Source: Lindgomyces ingoldianus
Taxonomy: Eukaryota; Ascomycota; Dothideomycetes; Pleosporales; Lindgomycetaceae
Direction: 5' to 3'
Assembly: GCF_010093535.1 (NCBI RefSeq)
Contig: NW_022985170.1
Span: 1,207,492 to 1,271,491, forward strand
Length of the DNA stretch: 64,000 nucleotides
Shown: one piece after another, positions 11,326 through 22,698 of the stretch
How positions within the stretch are numbered: the stretch's first letter is position 1
Layout: the number at the start of each line of letters is the position of its first letter
Position numbers and translations under genes: made by a program
The notes under the pieces: generated by a model
What the model was told of the DNA's origin: nothing
Databases searched by the model: none
What the model saw: only the letters and a program-made list of their open reading frames with translations

Positions 11326-12425
11326 ACGTACTTCACAGGCGAGTTGCTCACACACCTAAGTTGCTTACTTTTGCTAAGACCCTACTAAACTACCCTTTCT
11401 ACACTAATGCATTCCCTATAACACTACTTAGACGCGCTAAAAAAATGTTAGATATAGCTTACACTTTAAGCTTTTAAATAAGACATAAAACTTTTAAAAA
11501 AATATGCTATAGCTATGTGTAAAGTTTTATAAAAGATAATAAATAACTATAGCACTAGACAACCTTTACAAGCTAATTCTACAGCTAAATTATAAAGGCT
11601 AAGTAATAAAAAGAAGCAGGTAATTATTAAGACTATACTTAAGCTATATACATAAGAAATTTCCCCTTAAATAGCATTTATAGCTAATATAGCTAATTCT
11701 TTGCGCGCTAAGTGTAATCTAGGCTATGTTTATATAAACTAGCCTAGTATGTTTATAAAGTGTTATTTAAAGCTTAAAGTAAAGTTTTAAGCATAAGTAT
11801 AGTTAAAAGATATTTAGCTAATTATAAACTTTATCTTACTAAAGTTATATGTGTTATTATTTTAGATACTATACTTAGCTTTAATATTCTTTATAAGGCT
11901 AAACCTGCTTTAAATTACTTTAGAACTCTTATAAAAACCTCTTTTATAGTTATACTTATACTTAAACATTACTTTAAGCTTTAAATAACGCTTTATAAAC
12001 ATACTAAGCTAGTTTATGTAAACATAGCCTAGATTACGCTTAGCGCACAAAAAATTAGCTATATTAGCTATAAATGCTATTTAAGAGAAAATTTCTTGCG
12101 CATATAGCTTAAGTATAGTCTTAATAATTACCTGCTTTTTTTTATTACCTAGCCTTTATAATTTAGCTATAGAATTAGCTTATAAAAGTTATCTAGCGCT
12201 ATAGTTATTTATTATCTTTTATAAAACTTTATATATAGCTATAGCACATTTTTTTAAGAGTTTTATATCTTGTTTAAAAGCTTAGAGTGTAAGCTATATC
12301 TAACATTCTTTTAGCGCGTCTAAGTAGTGTTGTGGGGAATGCATTAGTGTAGAAAGAGTAGTTTAGTAGGGTCTTAGCAAAAGTAAGCAACTTAGGTGTG
12401 TAAGCAACTTGCCTGTGAAGTATGT
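11326..12425 (+). mobile_element. A-family palindromic foldback element, copy A1
   Basis: A 1100-bp element with TA on each side. The ends are ACGTACTTCACAGGCGAG at left and the reverse complement at right. The two arms, each roughly 450-480 bp, are reverse complements of each other along almost their full length, leaving a central non-palindromic stretch of about 150-170 bp. No ORF survives; strongly RIP-mutated. TIR ends and TA target suggest Tc1/mariner-pogo mobilisation. Confidence 0.85.
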
Positions 12426-12502
12426 TAATAGCTTTATAGTTTATTAGCTATATTTTTTATAAATTTAAGTTAGAATAAATGTTTAGTAATTAGTATCTCT
12501 AA

Positions 12503-12782
12503 TGTTAAATAGGCTCTTTTAGCTAGCTGCTTATAATATGAGCACTTAAGTAGCAAGAGTAAGAGTAGTGTACGGTGTGCACAGCGTACGAAGTAGGTAG
12601 GGTGGGGGCAACATGTTTCTGGTTCTATTGCTCTGTCTTTTCCTCCGTACAGAGGAAAAGGGGAATATCTAGATGTTCGCGCACGGAGGTTCGCGCACGA
12701 GCATTATGTGACATAGCTACGTGATCCTTCTTGTGCGCAATAACTAGTATCCAGACTGTAACGCTGCTGCTGCGTACGGACA
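12503..12782 (+). mobile_element. solo LTR, D family
   Basis: A 280-bp sequence from TGTTAAATAGGC to GCGTACGGACA with a perfect 5-bp target duplication TCTAA at 12498-12502 and 12783-12787. TG...CA ends plus a 5-bp TSD make it an LTR left after recombination. The same 280-bp unit recurs across the window. Confidence 0.9.
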
Positions 12783-12787
12783 TCTAA

Positions 12788-13332
12788 CAAATTATTGCAG
12801 GTTGATAATAATAAGGCCTATCTCTTTGTTAACAAACTTCATCATTATTGGCTCCGCAAACATAATACTCACTCCCCAGCTCTCTGTAAGCCATTCCTCC
12901 TAATATCTCCACGCTTAGTCTGTCTCTTGGATCCAACCTTATAAACTTGAGAATAGATTTCTTGTCTTGAAAGCCGCTGTAGTCATCACTTCGCGGTCAA
13001 AATCGCGGTAGCAGAATCTAAGGTGTCGGTCTTGTGGATAGAGCCGCCATGACGTGGTAGAGAAGCATGAAGTGATTATGCTTTCACGTGACAGTTACGC
13101 TCACTAGCCTAAGCAATTTGGCCATAGCGTCAAATCGCCACTACCATACGAGAAGCAGAAGGCTGCAAGGTGCCTGCGGTCCGTTAATCTTCTCTGATAT
13201 GTCTTAACATATCCTCCATTCTTCAGCTAAATACAGAAATGATTTTTCGCCTTTCTCCATGCAGGGCGTATAATATGGTAATGCACATTGTCTTCAGCTG
13301 CGGGTCGTGATAAGCATCTCCATACAAGCTCC
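12788..13332. other. unique DNA downstream of the WD40 gene, no gene seen
   Basis: Normal composition returns here. It should include the 3' untranslated region of the minus-strand gene that follows. No RNA gene or ORF recognised. Confidence 0.45.
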
Positions 13333-15939
13333 TCAGATCCCCAAATCCTCAACTCTGCACAACCCATCCGCCATCCCCGCCACTGCCCACGTCCCGAACT
13401 TCAAATTCGGATTCCAGGCTAAACACGTCACCGCCGTCTTTTCCTCAAAGATGGTAAGGAATTTTCCGGAATCTGTGTGCTGTCGAACGGGCTTAGTGTT
13501 TTGGAGCCCGACTTGGGCGACTTTGTAGCCTTCTGTGATGCGGGAGAGTGGCTTGTTGAGGACGGCTTGGGGGACTTTGTTTGTGGGTGGGGGTGTGGTG
13601 GTGGATTTAGAGATGGTAGTATTAGGAGGTGTTTGGATGGTTTTGTCTCGTTCCTGGGTTTCTACTTCTCTCAGGGAAGTTTGCGTAGTTTGATATTGTT
13701 CCTCTTCTCGAATTCCTCCTCCTGGGGAAGTCCGAGTAGGCTGATCTCGTTTCTCGCCCACATCTCCGCCTCTTTTAGGAGAACTTTGAGCCAAACCATC
13801 ATTATCCCGTTCGCGCCCGACACCCCCCTTCCTATCATCCAGAGGCTGCAACGGGAGCTCCTCAACCCTCCTCCTCCACTCATGCCAAAACCAAACCTGC
13901 TGCCACGGCACCTCCTTATAGTTCAAAAACCTAGGTATCGGATTCGTTGCCGCACACATCCCATCCGCCGCACCCATTAGCACCGCCGGCTGCACTGGAC
14001 TCGTCGCACAACATAAGATCTGCGCCTCCATGCGCATCGAGTGGATATTCATGTAGTACCGTCGGATGGAATTCGAGCGAATGAGATAGTTTTCGTCAGG
14101 CGTGAGGAATGATTGAGTGTGTTCGTGCCAGGCCTGTGTGAGACCGAAGATGCGCGCCCGGGTTGTAGATATGGTGTCGTAAACAGGAGAACGCAGGTCG
14201 AAGAGCCGGGAGAAGCCATCTGCGGAGGTTAGGGAGATGAAGTGTGGGCGGGATGGATACCCCGAGCTGATGGTTAGGATGTAGGTGTCTGCGGCTTGTT
14301 TGTGGAACCAGGGGCGAGGCGTGTATTGCGGCGCTTTGTTTGGAGAATTGGACTCTGAAGTGGAGTCTTTTGGCGAGGGCGGAAATGTGTCGGGTCGAGT
14401 GAGCGTCCAGATTGCGAGGGTGCCTGCGGTGGTGCCGAGCGCGATGGAAGTTCCCGACAGCCAGTGGATACAGGTCGATATGGTGTCTGGGGGTTGGATT
14501 TCGAAGGCTGCTTTTGAGAAGTGGATGTAGCGGGTCTGGGGGAACGCTGAGTCTGGCTGTGGTATCCGTATATCGAGAATCCTCATTTTTCCGTCGGACC
14601 ACACACCTGCTAGAAGTCCGAGGTGAATCTCATCGTCCCCCTCTTTTGGCTCAACAGTGTCTGCAGCCGCAACCGGACACCATCTGAATTGTCTCGGCAT
14701 GCCCCAGTCCGTACATATAACTGCGACAAGCCTGGGCTGCATGTCCGGATCCAGATCTCTTTCTTCGGTTGACTCGAAAGTCCAGATTTGAATCGACGTC
14801 GGAAAGCCCTTCGTCTTCGTAAAAGCCGGCGCCTTGGGGTTCTGCAATGGTTTCGTGTATTTCCCGGCGGCTTTCTTCTGCTGCACAGCCACAGCCAGAT
14901 ACTGCACCATGCCCTCCTCATCCGGTACCCACTGCGCCTCATGGACCCTCGCCCCGAGATTAAAAGTCCAGCCTCTTCTCCCCCTCTTATCCACAAATGG
15001 CTCCGCCACACCCATAAAACTCCCCTTCTTTATTGAATATAGCAACGGGTGCGTATACGCTCCCAGCAGCACATTAACCTCCTTATCACCGTCATTTACC
15101 AAATACTTCTCCCCCTCTTCTTGGCCCAACTCCCTGCACACTTGCCCATTCTCAAACCCGCTCTTCCCAGTTCCCCAATACCACTCCCGCATCATCTTAA
15201 CCTCCCTCCCCATGGCCTCCCTCGCAATGTAAAAACTCGGTCCCAAACCCCACTCCCTCTTCGACGGCATCGTATCCTGCGCCTCCCATTTATCCCTCGT
15301 CAAAAGCACAGGTTTCAAATCTTTCATACTGGGCCCAAACAAGAACTTCGCTCGGACCTCGCGGCCACCCTCCTTCCCCCATTCCTCGACACCGCGGACA
15401 TGCATGCGGTCGATGCCCATGGCATGGACTTTGGTCCCATGTTTCTTAGCCAACGCTTTCGAGGGCATGAAACCGGCACCAATTCCCGAGGGCCCTTGGA
15501 CTGTCGTCCTCTCTTTCCCTCTCCCAAGCGGGAGTTTCGATTTAGCTTTCTTACGCCTCCCTGTTCCGTCCCCAGGGCTTCCGGGATCGACCTCGCCGTC
15601 TGAGAAATCCACTTCTACAATCTCCTCGCCTCTTGCTAGCCCTAAATCGGCATCTCTATCCCCACCCCCACCTCCTCTCATCCCGTCGTCACCATCTCCA
15701 ACATCGGAGGGAGAGGAAGCGTCAAGTACAACTAACTCCATTAAGTCCGCCTCATCCTCATCCTCATCCTCAGCGCCGATGTCCTCGATCTCCGCTTCAC
15801 TGGCGCTAGAAGCAGCGTCCGTGGTACTCGAGCCCGAGTCATCGGAAGCATAGAGGCAGTCTTCAAGGCCTTCAAAGGGATCGACGGTATATTTTTTTGC
15901 CGCGGCGGTGTTGCGGCGGGAGGGGCGTGTTGCGGGCAT
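13333..15939 (-). CDS. WD40-repeat protein, probable TFIIIC subunit (Tfc6/Sfc6-like)
   Basis: An uninterrupted 868-residue frame. The N-terminal 130 residues are low-complexity and very acidic (Asp/Glu/Ser), followed by a Lys/Arg patch. The middle contains a WD40-type region: ICTDWGMPRQFRWCPVA, then HLGLLAGVWSDGKMRILDI, then ISTCIHWLSGTSIALGTTAG. A charged, probably disordered insert precedes a C-terminal blade ending AVTCLAWNPN and WAVAGMADGLCRVEDLG. This order matches fungal homologues of yeast Tfc6 / pombe Sfc6, a TFIIIC subunit that helps recruit RNA polymerase III at B-boxes. I recognise the family by these motifs without a search, so another WD40 nuclear protein is possible. The ATG is the first in frame and is followed by a basic stretch. 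The gene is intact although flanked by RIP-mutated repeats within 1 kb. Confidence 0.75.
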   Translation of the reverse strand: MPATRPSRRNTAAAKKYTVDPFEGLEDCLYASDDSGSSTTDAASSASEAEIEDIGAEDEDEDEADLMELVVLDASSPSDVGDGDDGMRGGGGGDRDADLGLARGEEIVEVDFSDGEVDPGSPGDGTGRRKKAKSKLPLGRGKERTTVQGPSGIGAGFMPSKALAKKHGTKVHAMGIDRMHVRGVEEWGKEGGREVRAKFLFGPSMKDLKPVLLTRDKWEAQDTMPSKREWGLGPSFYIAREAMGREVKMMREWYWGTGKSGFENGQVCRELGQEEGEKYLVNDGDKEVNVLLGAYTHPLLYSIKKGSFMGVAEPFVDKRGRRGWTFNLGARVHEAQWVPDEEGMVQYLAVAVQQKKAAGKYTKPLQNPKAPAFTKTKGFPTSIQIWTFESTEERDLDPDMQPRLVAVICTDWGMPRQFRWCPVAAADTVEPKEGDDEIHLGLLAGVWSDGKMRILDIRIPQPDSAFPQTRYIHFSKAAFEIQPPDTISTCIHWLSGTSIALGTTAGTLAIWTLTRPDTFPPSPKDSTSESNSPNKAPQYTPRPWFHKQAADTYILTISSGYPSRPHFISLTSADGFSRLFDLRSPVYDTISTTRARIFGLTQAWHEHTQSFLTPDENYLIRSNSIRRYYMNIHSMRMEAQILCCATSPVQPAVLMGAADGMCAATNPIPRFLNYKEVPWQQVWFWHEWRRRVEELPLQPLDDRKGGVGRERDNDGLAQSSPKRGGDVGEKRDQPTRTSPGGGIREEEQYQTTQTSLREVETQERDKTIQTPPNTTISKSTTTPPPTNKVPQAVLNKPLSRITEGYKVAQVGLQNTKPVRQHTDSGKFLTIFEEKTAVTCLAWNPNLKFGTWAVAGMADGLCRVEDLGI

Positions 15940-16384
15940 GATTGCTGACCGGTAGTTGGAAGCTTGGCAGAAAGAAAATAACGGAGGCGAGAAGGGAAGT
16001 TTGTGTTATGAGTTTGAAGGCATTGCGGAAATAAGGACTCCAGTTGTCTCTTTCAACTGCTGATTCGAAATTTCCGAAACAAACAAATAGCTTTCCGTTC
16101 TGGTAGTTGTGTTGCATAAAGTTGGTTTTAGGTGTGAAGCTCGTGATTTTATTTAGCGTATGCGGATTTCTTGGCACCACTTTGTAAATTTTCTTCCACC
16201 AACTACTGTGTTTAGTGCGGCCTCGCGTAATGCACAATTTTAGCAACCTGCGCTTTTAACTTTTAATGCTTTAAAGACTTAACGTAAACTATTCCTAAGC
16301 TAGAGAAATTACTAAGCTAGTTAAATTACTAAGCTAGTTAAATTACTAAGCTAGACAAAATCTCTTAGCGTAAGTAACACTATA
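15940..16384. other. upstream region of the WD40 gene with a short tandem repeat
   Basis: Normal-composition DNA upstream of the gene gives way to AT-rich repeat DNA at about 16250. At about 16296-16356 a 16-17 bp unit AAATTACTAAGCTAGTT repeats three times with small changes. No gene. Confidence 0.45.
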
Positions 16385-16520
16385 ACGTACACTATAGGCA
16401 AGTTGCTTACACACCTAAGTTGCTTACTTTTGCTAAGACTCTACTAAACCACCCTTTTTATACTAATACATTCCTAATAAAACCACTTTAACGCGCTAAA
16501 AGAACACTAGATATAGCTTA

Positions 16521-16943
16521 TGTTGCGTTTGCCAAAAGGTCAACCTCCCAGCTAGCACAGCAGAAGGATATATGTAGACGGATAGCTGTACGCGACACAC
16601 CCCCCAGCTTAAACCGTAGAATAAGAGAGGTGAAACATGTTAAAACAACCTTAACACACCCTTCCTCTTGCCTAAGCAACAGAACTTAGAGACAGATCTA
16701 AATACAAGGTAGCCTCTGTAATAGGCGCACTGCCTAAATGCTCTTTGCTAAGCGTAGGAATTAAACACGCAGTGTTCTAGGATAATGCAATCCTATTAGT
16801 AGAACAGGGGTGCGCAAATTTTTAAGCGCTAACTATTTACACTACGCCGCAAACTAGGCTTATAACTGTTGCGTTTGCCAAAAGGTCAACCTCTCAGCTA
16901 GCACAGCAGAAGGATATATGTAGACGGATAGCTGTACGCGACA
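16521..16943 (-). mobile_element. TRIM: 423-bp miniature LTR retrotransposon with both LTRs
   Basis: Two nearly identical 77-bp direct repeats (16521-16597 and 16867-16943) bound a 269-bp interior. They run TGTTGCG to GCGACA, and the whole unit is flanked by a perfect 5-bp TSD GCTTA (16516-16520, 16944-16948). On the minus strand a purine tract (AAGCTGGGGGGTG) lies directly before the LTR, as a polypurine tract should, so the element reads leftwards. No coding capacity. It is hardly RIP-mutated, so it is young or too short to be targeted. Confidence 0.9.
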
Positions 16944-16967
16944 GCTTATACTTTAAGCTTTTAAATA

Positions 16968-19085
16968 ACATACACTACAGGCAAGTTGCTTACACACTTA
17001 AGTTGCTTACTTTTACTAAGACTCTACTAAACTACTCTTTCTACACTAATGTATTCCTAACAACACTACTTAGACATGCTATAGCTATGTATAAAGTCTT
17101 TTAAAAAATAATAAATAACTAATATACTAAATAACTTTTATAAGCTAATTCTATAGCTAACTTATAACATACTTTACAGGCAAGTTGCTTACACACCTAA
17201 GTTACTTACTTTTACTAAGACTCTACTAAACTACTCTTTTTATACTAATGCATTCTCTATAACACTACTTAGACATGCTAAAAGAATGTTAGATACAGCT
17301 TATACTTTAAGCTTTTAAATAAGACATAAAACTTTTAAAAAAACATGCTATAGCTATGTGCAAAGTTCTATAAAAAATAATAAATAATTATAGTGCTAGA
17401 TAATGTTTATAAGCTAATTCTATAGCTAAATTATAAAAGCTAGGTAATAAAAAAAAGTAGGTAATTATTAAAACTATACTTAAGCTATATGCGTAAAAAA
17501 TTTCTCTTTAAATAGCATTTATAGCTAATATAGCTAATTCTTTACACACTAAGCATAATTTAGGCTATGTTTATATAAACTAGCCTAGTATGTTTATAAA
17601 GTGTTATTTAAAGCTTAAAGTAAAGTTTTAAGTATAAGTATAGTTAAAAAATATTTAGCTATTTATAAAGCTTATTTTACTAAAGTTATACATATTATTA
17701 TTTTAGATACTATACTTAGCTTTAATATTTTTTATAAAGCTAAACCTACTTTAAATTACTTTAGAACTTTTATAAAAAGCTTTTTTATAGTTATACTTAC
17801 ACTTAAATGTTACTTTAAGCTTTAAATAACACTTTATAAACATACTAGGCTAGTTTATATAAACATAGCCTAGATTATGCTTAGTGCGCAAAGAATTAGC
17901 TATATTAGCTATAAATGCTATCTAAGAGGAAATTTCTTATGTATATAGCTTAAGTATAGTCTTAATAATTACTTACTTTTTTTTATTACCTAGCTTTTAT
18001 AATTTAGCTGTAGAATTAGCTTATAAATGTTATCTAGTGCTATAGTTATTTATTATTTTTTATAAAACATTATACATAGCTATAGTATATTTTTTTAAGA
18101 GTTTTATGTTTTATTTAAAAGCTTAAAGTGTAAGCTATATATCTAACATTCTTTTAGCATATCTAAGTAGTGTTGTAGAAAATATATTAGTGTAAAAAAA
18201 GTAGTTTAGTAAGGTCTTAGTAAAAGTAAGTAACTTAAGTGTGTAAGCAACTTGCCTGTAAAGTACGTTAAAAGCTAGATAATAATAAAAAGTAAGTAAT
18301 TATTAAGTATATACTTAAGCTATATGTGTAAGAATTTTCCTCTTAGCTAGTAACTATAGCTAATATAGCTAATTCTTTACACGCTAAGCATAATTTAGGC
18401 TACATTAGTATAAACTAGCCTAGTGTGTTTATAAAGTGTTATTTAAAGCTTAAAATAAAGTAATAAGTGTAAGTATATTTAATAAATATCTAGCATATTA
18501 TAAAGCCTATTTTATTAAAGTTGTATATGCTATTATTTTAGATGCTATACTTAGCTTTTATATTCTCTATAAGGCTAAACTAGCTTTAAATTACTTTAGA
18601 ATTTTATAGTTATACTTACATTTAAACTTTACTTTAAGCTTTAAATAACACGTTATAAACATACTAGGCTAGTTTATACTAACATAGTCTAGATTATGCT
18701 TAGCGTGTAAAGAATTAGCTATATTAGCTATAGTTACTAGCTAAAAGAAAAATCTTTGCGTATATAGCTTAAGTATATGCTTAATAATTACCTGCTTTTT
18801 ATTATTATTTAGCCTTTATAAGTTAGCTATAAAATTAGCTTATAAAAGTTATTTAGTGTATTAGTTATTTATTATTTTTTAAAAAACTTTATATATAGCT
18901 ACATTATATTACTTTTAAAGCGCCACACTTTATTTAAAAGCTTAAAGTGTAAGCTGTATTTAACATTTTTTTAGCATATCTAACTAGTGTTGTTAGAAAT
19001 GCATTAGTGTAGAAAAAGTAGTTTAGTAGAGTCTTAGCAAAAGTAAGTAACTTAGGTGTATAAGCAACTTGCCTATAGTGTATGT
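16968..19085 (+). mobile_element. B-family element (B2) nested in B1 and itself split by A3
   Basis: Ends ACATACACTACAGGC (left) and the inverse GCCTATAGTGTATGT (right), with TA on both sides. The interior is interrupted at 17167-18268 by an A element; the two halves join at a TA to recreate the normal B sequence. Confidence 0.8.
17167..18268 (+). mobile_element. A-family palindromic element (A3), innermost
   Basis: A 1102-bp copy with TA flanks, ends ACATACTTTACAGGC and GCCTGTAAAGTACGT, and the same long inverted arms as A1. Nearly every C in the arms is now T. Confidence 0.85.
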
Positions 19086-19441
19086 TAAAATATAATACTT
19101 TTAAAGCAACATACTATAGCTATGTATAAAGTCTTTTAAAAAATAATAAATAACTAACGCACTAAATAACTTTTATAACCTAATTCTATAGCTAACTTGT
19201 AAAGGCTAAATAATAATAAAGAGCAGGTAATTATTAAGCATATACTTAAGCTATATACGTAAAGATTTTCCTTTTAGCTAGTAACTATAGCTAATATAGC
19301 TAATTCTTTACACGCTAAACATAATCTAGGCTATATTAGCATAAACTTGCTTAGTATGTTTATAAAGTGTTATCTAAAGCTTAAAGTAAAGTTTTAAGTG
19401 TAAGTATAGTTAGTAAATATCTAGCCTATTATAAAGCCTAT

Positions 19442-19517
19442 TATTGCATATAATTATCTGCCTATATATATTCTTCTACTATGCTAGTTAGAAAGTTAAA
19501 CTTTTAGTAACGCAACA
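19442..19517 (+). mobile_element. solo TRIM LTR, RIP-mutated
   Basis: A 76-bp match to the TRIM LTR in opposite orientation, with C-to-T changes (TGTCGC has become TATTGC). The flanks CCTAT and CTTAT fit one 5-bp TSD with one C-to-T change. Inserted into B1. Confidence 0.75.
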
Positions 19518-20490
19518 CTTATTTTATTAAAGTTGTATATATTATTATTTTATATGCTATACTTAGCTTTAATATTCTTTATAAGGCTAAACTAGCTTTA
19601 AATTACTTTAAAATTCTTATAAAAAGCTTTTATATAGTTATAGTTATACTTAAACTTTATTTTAAGCTTTAGATAACACTTTATAAATATACTAAGCTAG
19701 TTTATACTAACATAGCCTAGATTATACTTAGTGTGCAAAGAATTAGCTATATTAGCTATAGCTACTAGCTAAAAGAAAAATCCTTACATATATAGCTTAG
19801 TATATACTTAATAATTACCTACTTTTTATTATTATCTAGCCTTTATAAGTTAGCTATAAAATTAGCTTATAAAGGTTATTTAGTGTGTTAGTTATTTATT
19901 ATATTTTAAAAAACTTTATACATAGCTGCAGCATATTACTTTAAAAGTATTATGTTTTATTTAAAAGCCTAAAGTATAAGCTATATCTAAATTTTTTTAG
20001 CATGTCTAAGTAGTGTTATTAGGAATGCATTAGTGTAAAAAGAGTAGTTTAGTAGGGTTTTAGTAAAAGTAAGTAACTTAGGTGTGTAAGCAACTCGCCT
20101 TTAGTATACGTTAGTACTAAAATAACTATATTAAAAACTTTAAAATAGCTAAAGAAAGTACTCTACTATGTAAATTACCTCTTACTTAGTAGCTTAATAT
20201 TAGTTGCTACTTATATCTTAGACTTTTTAAAATTGCTATTAATTTCCTTACTATATCTTTTACTAGCTACAACTGTAAGAGAGCCTTGAGTAGAGGCAGT
20301 TAGATATTTATAATTAGTAGGAATAGCTTTATTATTAATATAATTAAAATTCTCTAGCTTTAAAAGAACTAGCTATGTTATTATATAGTAGATAGTAAAT
20401 TAACAACGCTAGCAGACTATATTAGAAGGAAAACCCTAGCAGGTATGTTGTAACTTGTTGTGAGAAGTACGACTATAGGAGGATTGTAAG

Positions 20491-20671
20491 CTGTTGTAAG
20501 GCCGCTAGTCCTTACAAAGGATAATGCACTGTAAGGCCGGAAGCGGCCTGTACTAGGGTCCTTCCGCGCGACAGGTAGATATACTATTCTGTACGCAGAA
20601 TTAACTGTTGGTTGATTATTCGCATCTTTTTAGTTGTATTGGCGCAGTGGTACAGCGCCCCGTCCTTACAG
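20491..20671 (+). repeat. S element, copy 2 (least mutated)
   Basis: Second well-preserved copy of the S repeat. Near its end TGGCGCAGTGG (20640-20650) matches a tRNA A-box, and GCGC...GCGC around the loop would form a D-arm. This is followed by a CTTACAG stretch like an anticodon loop, after which the element stops in all three copies. Confidence 0.65.
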
Positions 20672-22698
20672 CTGTTATAGTTACGCTCTATAGTTGCTAA
20701 TTAATTCACTCTTAATGTACGTACAGACTAACAAACTGAGAATTTACAGGCAGAAAAACGGTTAATTGTAGCGTATTACCTACTGTTGACAGCGCTGAAC
20801 CTCAAGAAAACCATAAAGTGCATCCTAAGGAGCTGGATATATTCTGTGGAATTCCTGGCAACAGAAGACCAGATGTTGTGGGGGCAAGGTATCAAGGATT
20901 ATGGTAGAGAAATATAGATGCTCATTGTACTTGCCCGGTACCTTCCCCCTTAAATGGAGGCGCAGGTCCAGACATTTGTGACAATAGAAAAAAAGATCCT
21001 TTAGTCCATACAATAGTGTATATGTATAGCCAACTCTAGGCGCCTGCTTGATAGGGGTCCTACGGCAAATCAGAGACGTCAGACTGCGCTAACTCCACAG
21101 ATTATATTAGACTGTTTGAAATCACTCTAAGCGTATATTGTGCTGTAAAGGAAGGTACTCTAAATGGATTGGGAGCTCTGTAGGGCCGTGAGGTATAGAT
21201 TGCGTGAGAAATATGGGCTGTGGCGCAAAGAGCATCTCAGACATTTGCCTGGTAGGACTTCGAGCCGGCGGGGGTGTAGTGGAGATACTGTTCGGTAAGA
21301 GGACATCACTTACGCTTCTTTCCTCTCTGTTCCTAATCAGTGGAACTTAGTAATTCCATAAGCCGTAGGATAAATGACAAGCGGTGCAAAGGGAAGGGAC
21401 CTTGCCCTTGATCCCCCATTGCAATAATTCATTAACAGCAACTCCAGCACTAGCAACATGGATGATACCGCTAATGCGTTTTTAATTACCTCTTGAAGTC
21501 AGCGAGCCAAGCTTACTCTTATTTCCCCACTAAAATAGTGTAATGCATCGCAATATCCTGGGAAAGTCTGGATCATCCTTGAATGTGGGATACCTCCAAT
21601 TTGCATCCGACTACCTAGGCGCACAGAACCAACCTAATCTGCATCGGAAATCCGGAGTGTATTATCGAAGGATTTGGGCTGCGGTTATATACTGTTTCGT
21701 CAAAAATGACCACTGGCGCATTTATCTGTTCGAATTTAGCTAACTTGCGCTTGTATTTCTGCCTTGAAGGCATCGTTGCTGAGGTATTTCATAACAATAT
21801 CATTGATGCATCAGACAATGAACCTGCGGTTGAGCTGGAGATTCTGTGGGCTAATGTGGATCCAATCCATTCAATGGCACAACAGTGCAATGACGAAAAT
21901 GCTTGGAAACGCTCTTTAAAAGAAGTCCCGGTGGTAGCGCTAGGACAGAACTGAATCAAACGCTTATAAATTAACAGTTCGTACATGTTCTACTAAAGTC
22001 CTCTTCATGTTTTTCGCATAGCTAATCTCTTACATATACAGTCACCCCCAATCATCAATCCCATTAACTTAACCCATGGTATATTCGGGCCCGCTTATCT
22101 CTAAAAGAGTAGACTCTGTTCTAGCCTTTAATAAAAACGATGAGAAAAGAGGCCCTTAAGGTATACACCAAATTCAAAGCAACTAATCCTGGAGAACCTC
22201 TCAGCCCTATGACGGACGCCTATATATTAGGCATCGCTTATGCCTGCACGCTATAGTTAAGAGCCGCTAGATGAAAGGTCACTAAAGTCGGATTTTAGCT
22301 TGTAATGTTCTATGCAGCATGCGCTGAAAATTTCGGCATCTGAAGACCATGAAACCGAAAGCTAGATTAGGTGATATCGATATCGAGCAAATGCTCTCTG
22401 TTGCCGGTTGGGCAATTATTGGGCATACATGGTTCTTCTACATTTCTAGCCTTCTCCCTAATAACACTATGAAAGGTCCTGTTAGAGGTAGACAGAGATA
22501 TGCCGGTTTCGAAGCCGAGACACTCGGTTACAACCACATGGTACGAATGAAGAAAATAAAATATGTTGAATAAATGAATGCACAGGGAACTGGCTTAGTG
22601 TTCAGGAACACAAAGTAAGGAGCGGCAGTTAAGCGTGCGGACTGCAGACAACCCGTCGATAACCTCCTCCACACGATAACCACCCAGATTAGATCGCA
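20672..22698. other. unique DNA, no gene recognised
   Basis: Normal-composition DNA with short frames only. The longest, such as one at 22349-22573, shows no family resemblance and no intron-joined extension that I can see. Confidence 0.4.

Larger units (their letters stand above)
16385..20111 (+). mobile_element. B-family element (B1), split by nested insertions
   Basis: Outer element flanked by TA (16383-16384 and 20112-20113) with ends ACGTACACTATAGGC and the inverse. Its own sequence is interrupted by a TRIM at 16521, by element B2 at 16968 and by a solo TRIM LTR at 19442. On removing these, the joined flanks match an uninterrupted copy (29829-30216). Confidence 0.8.

Noticed and set aside
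13477..15853. Several plus-strand and other-frame ORFs over the WD40 gene
   Set aside because: Pro/Ser/Leu-rich readings of the opposite strand of a GC-rich gene; no domain.
20640..20671. tRNA gene at the end of the S repeat
   Set aside because: Only a D-arm and part of an anticodon loop are present; no T-arm or acceptor stem pairing, and all copies stop there.
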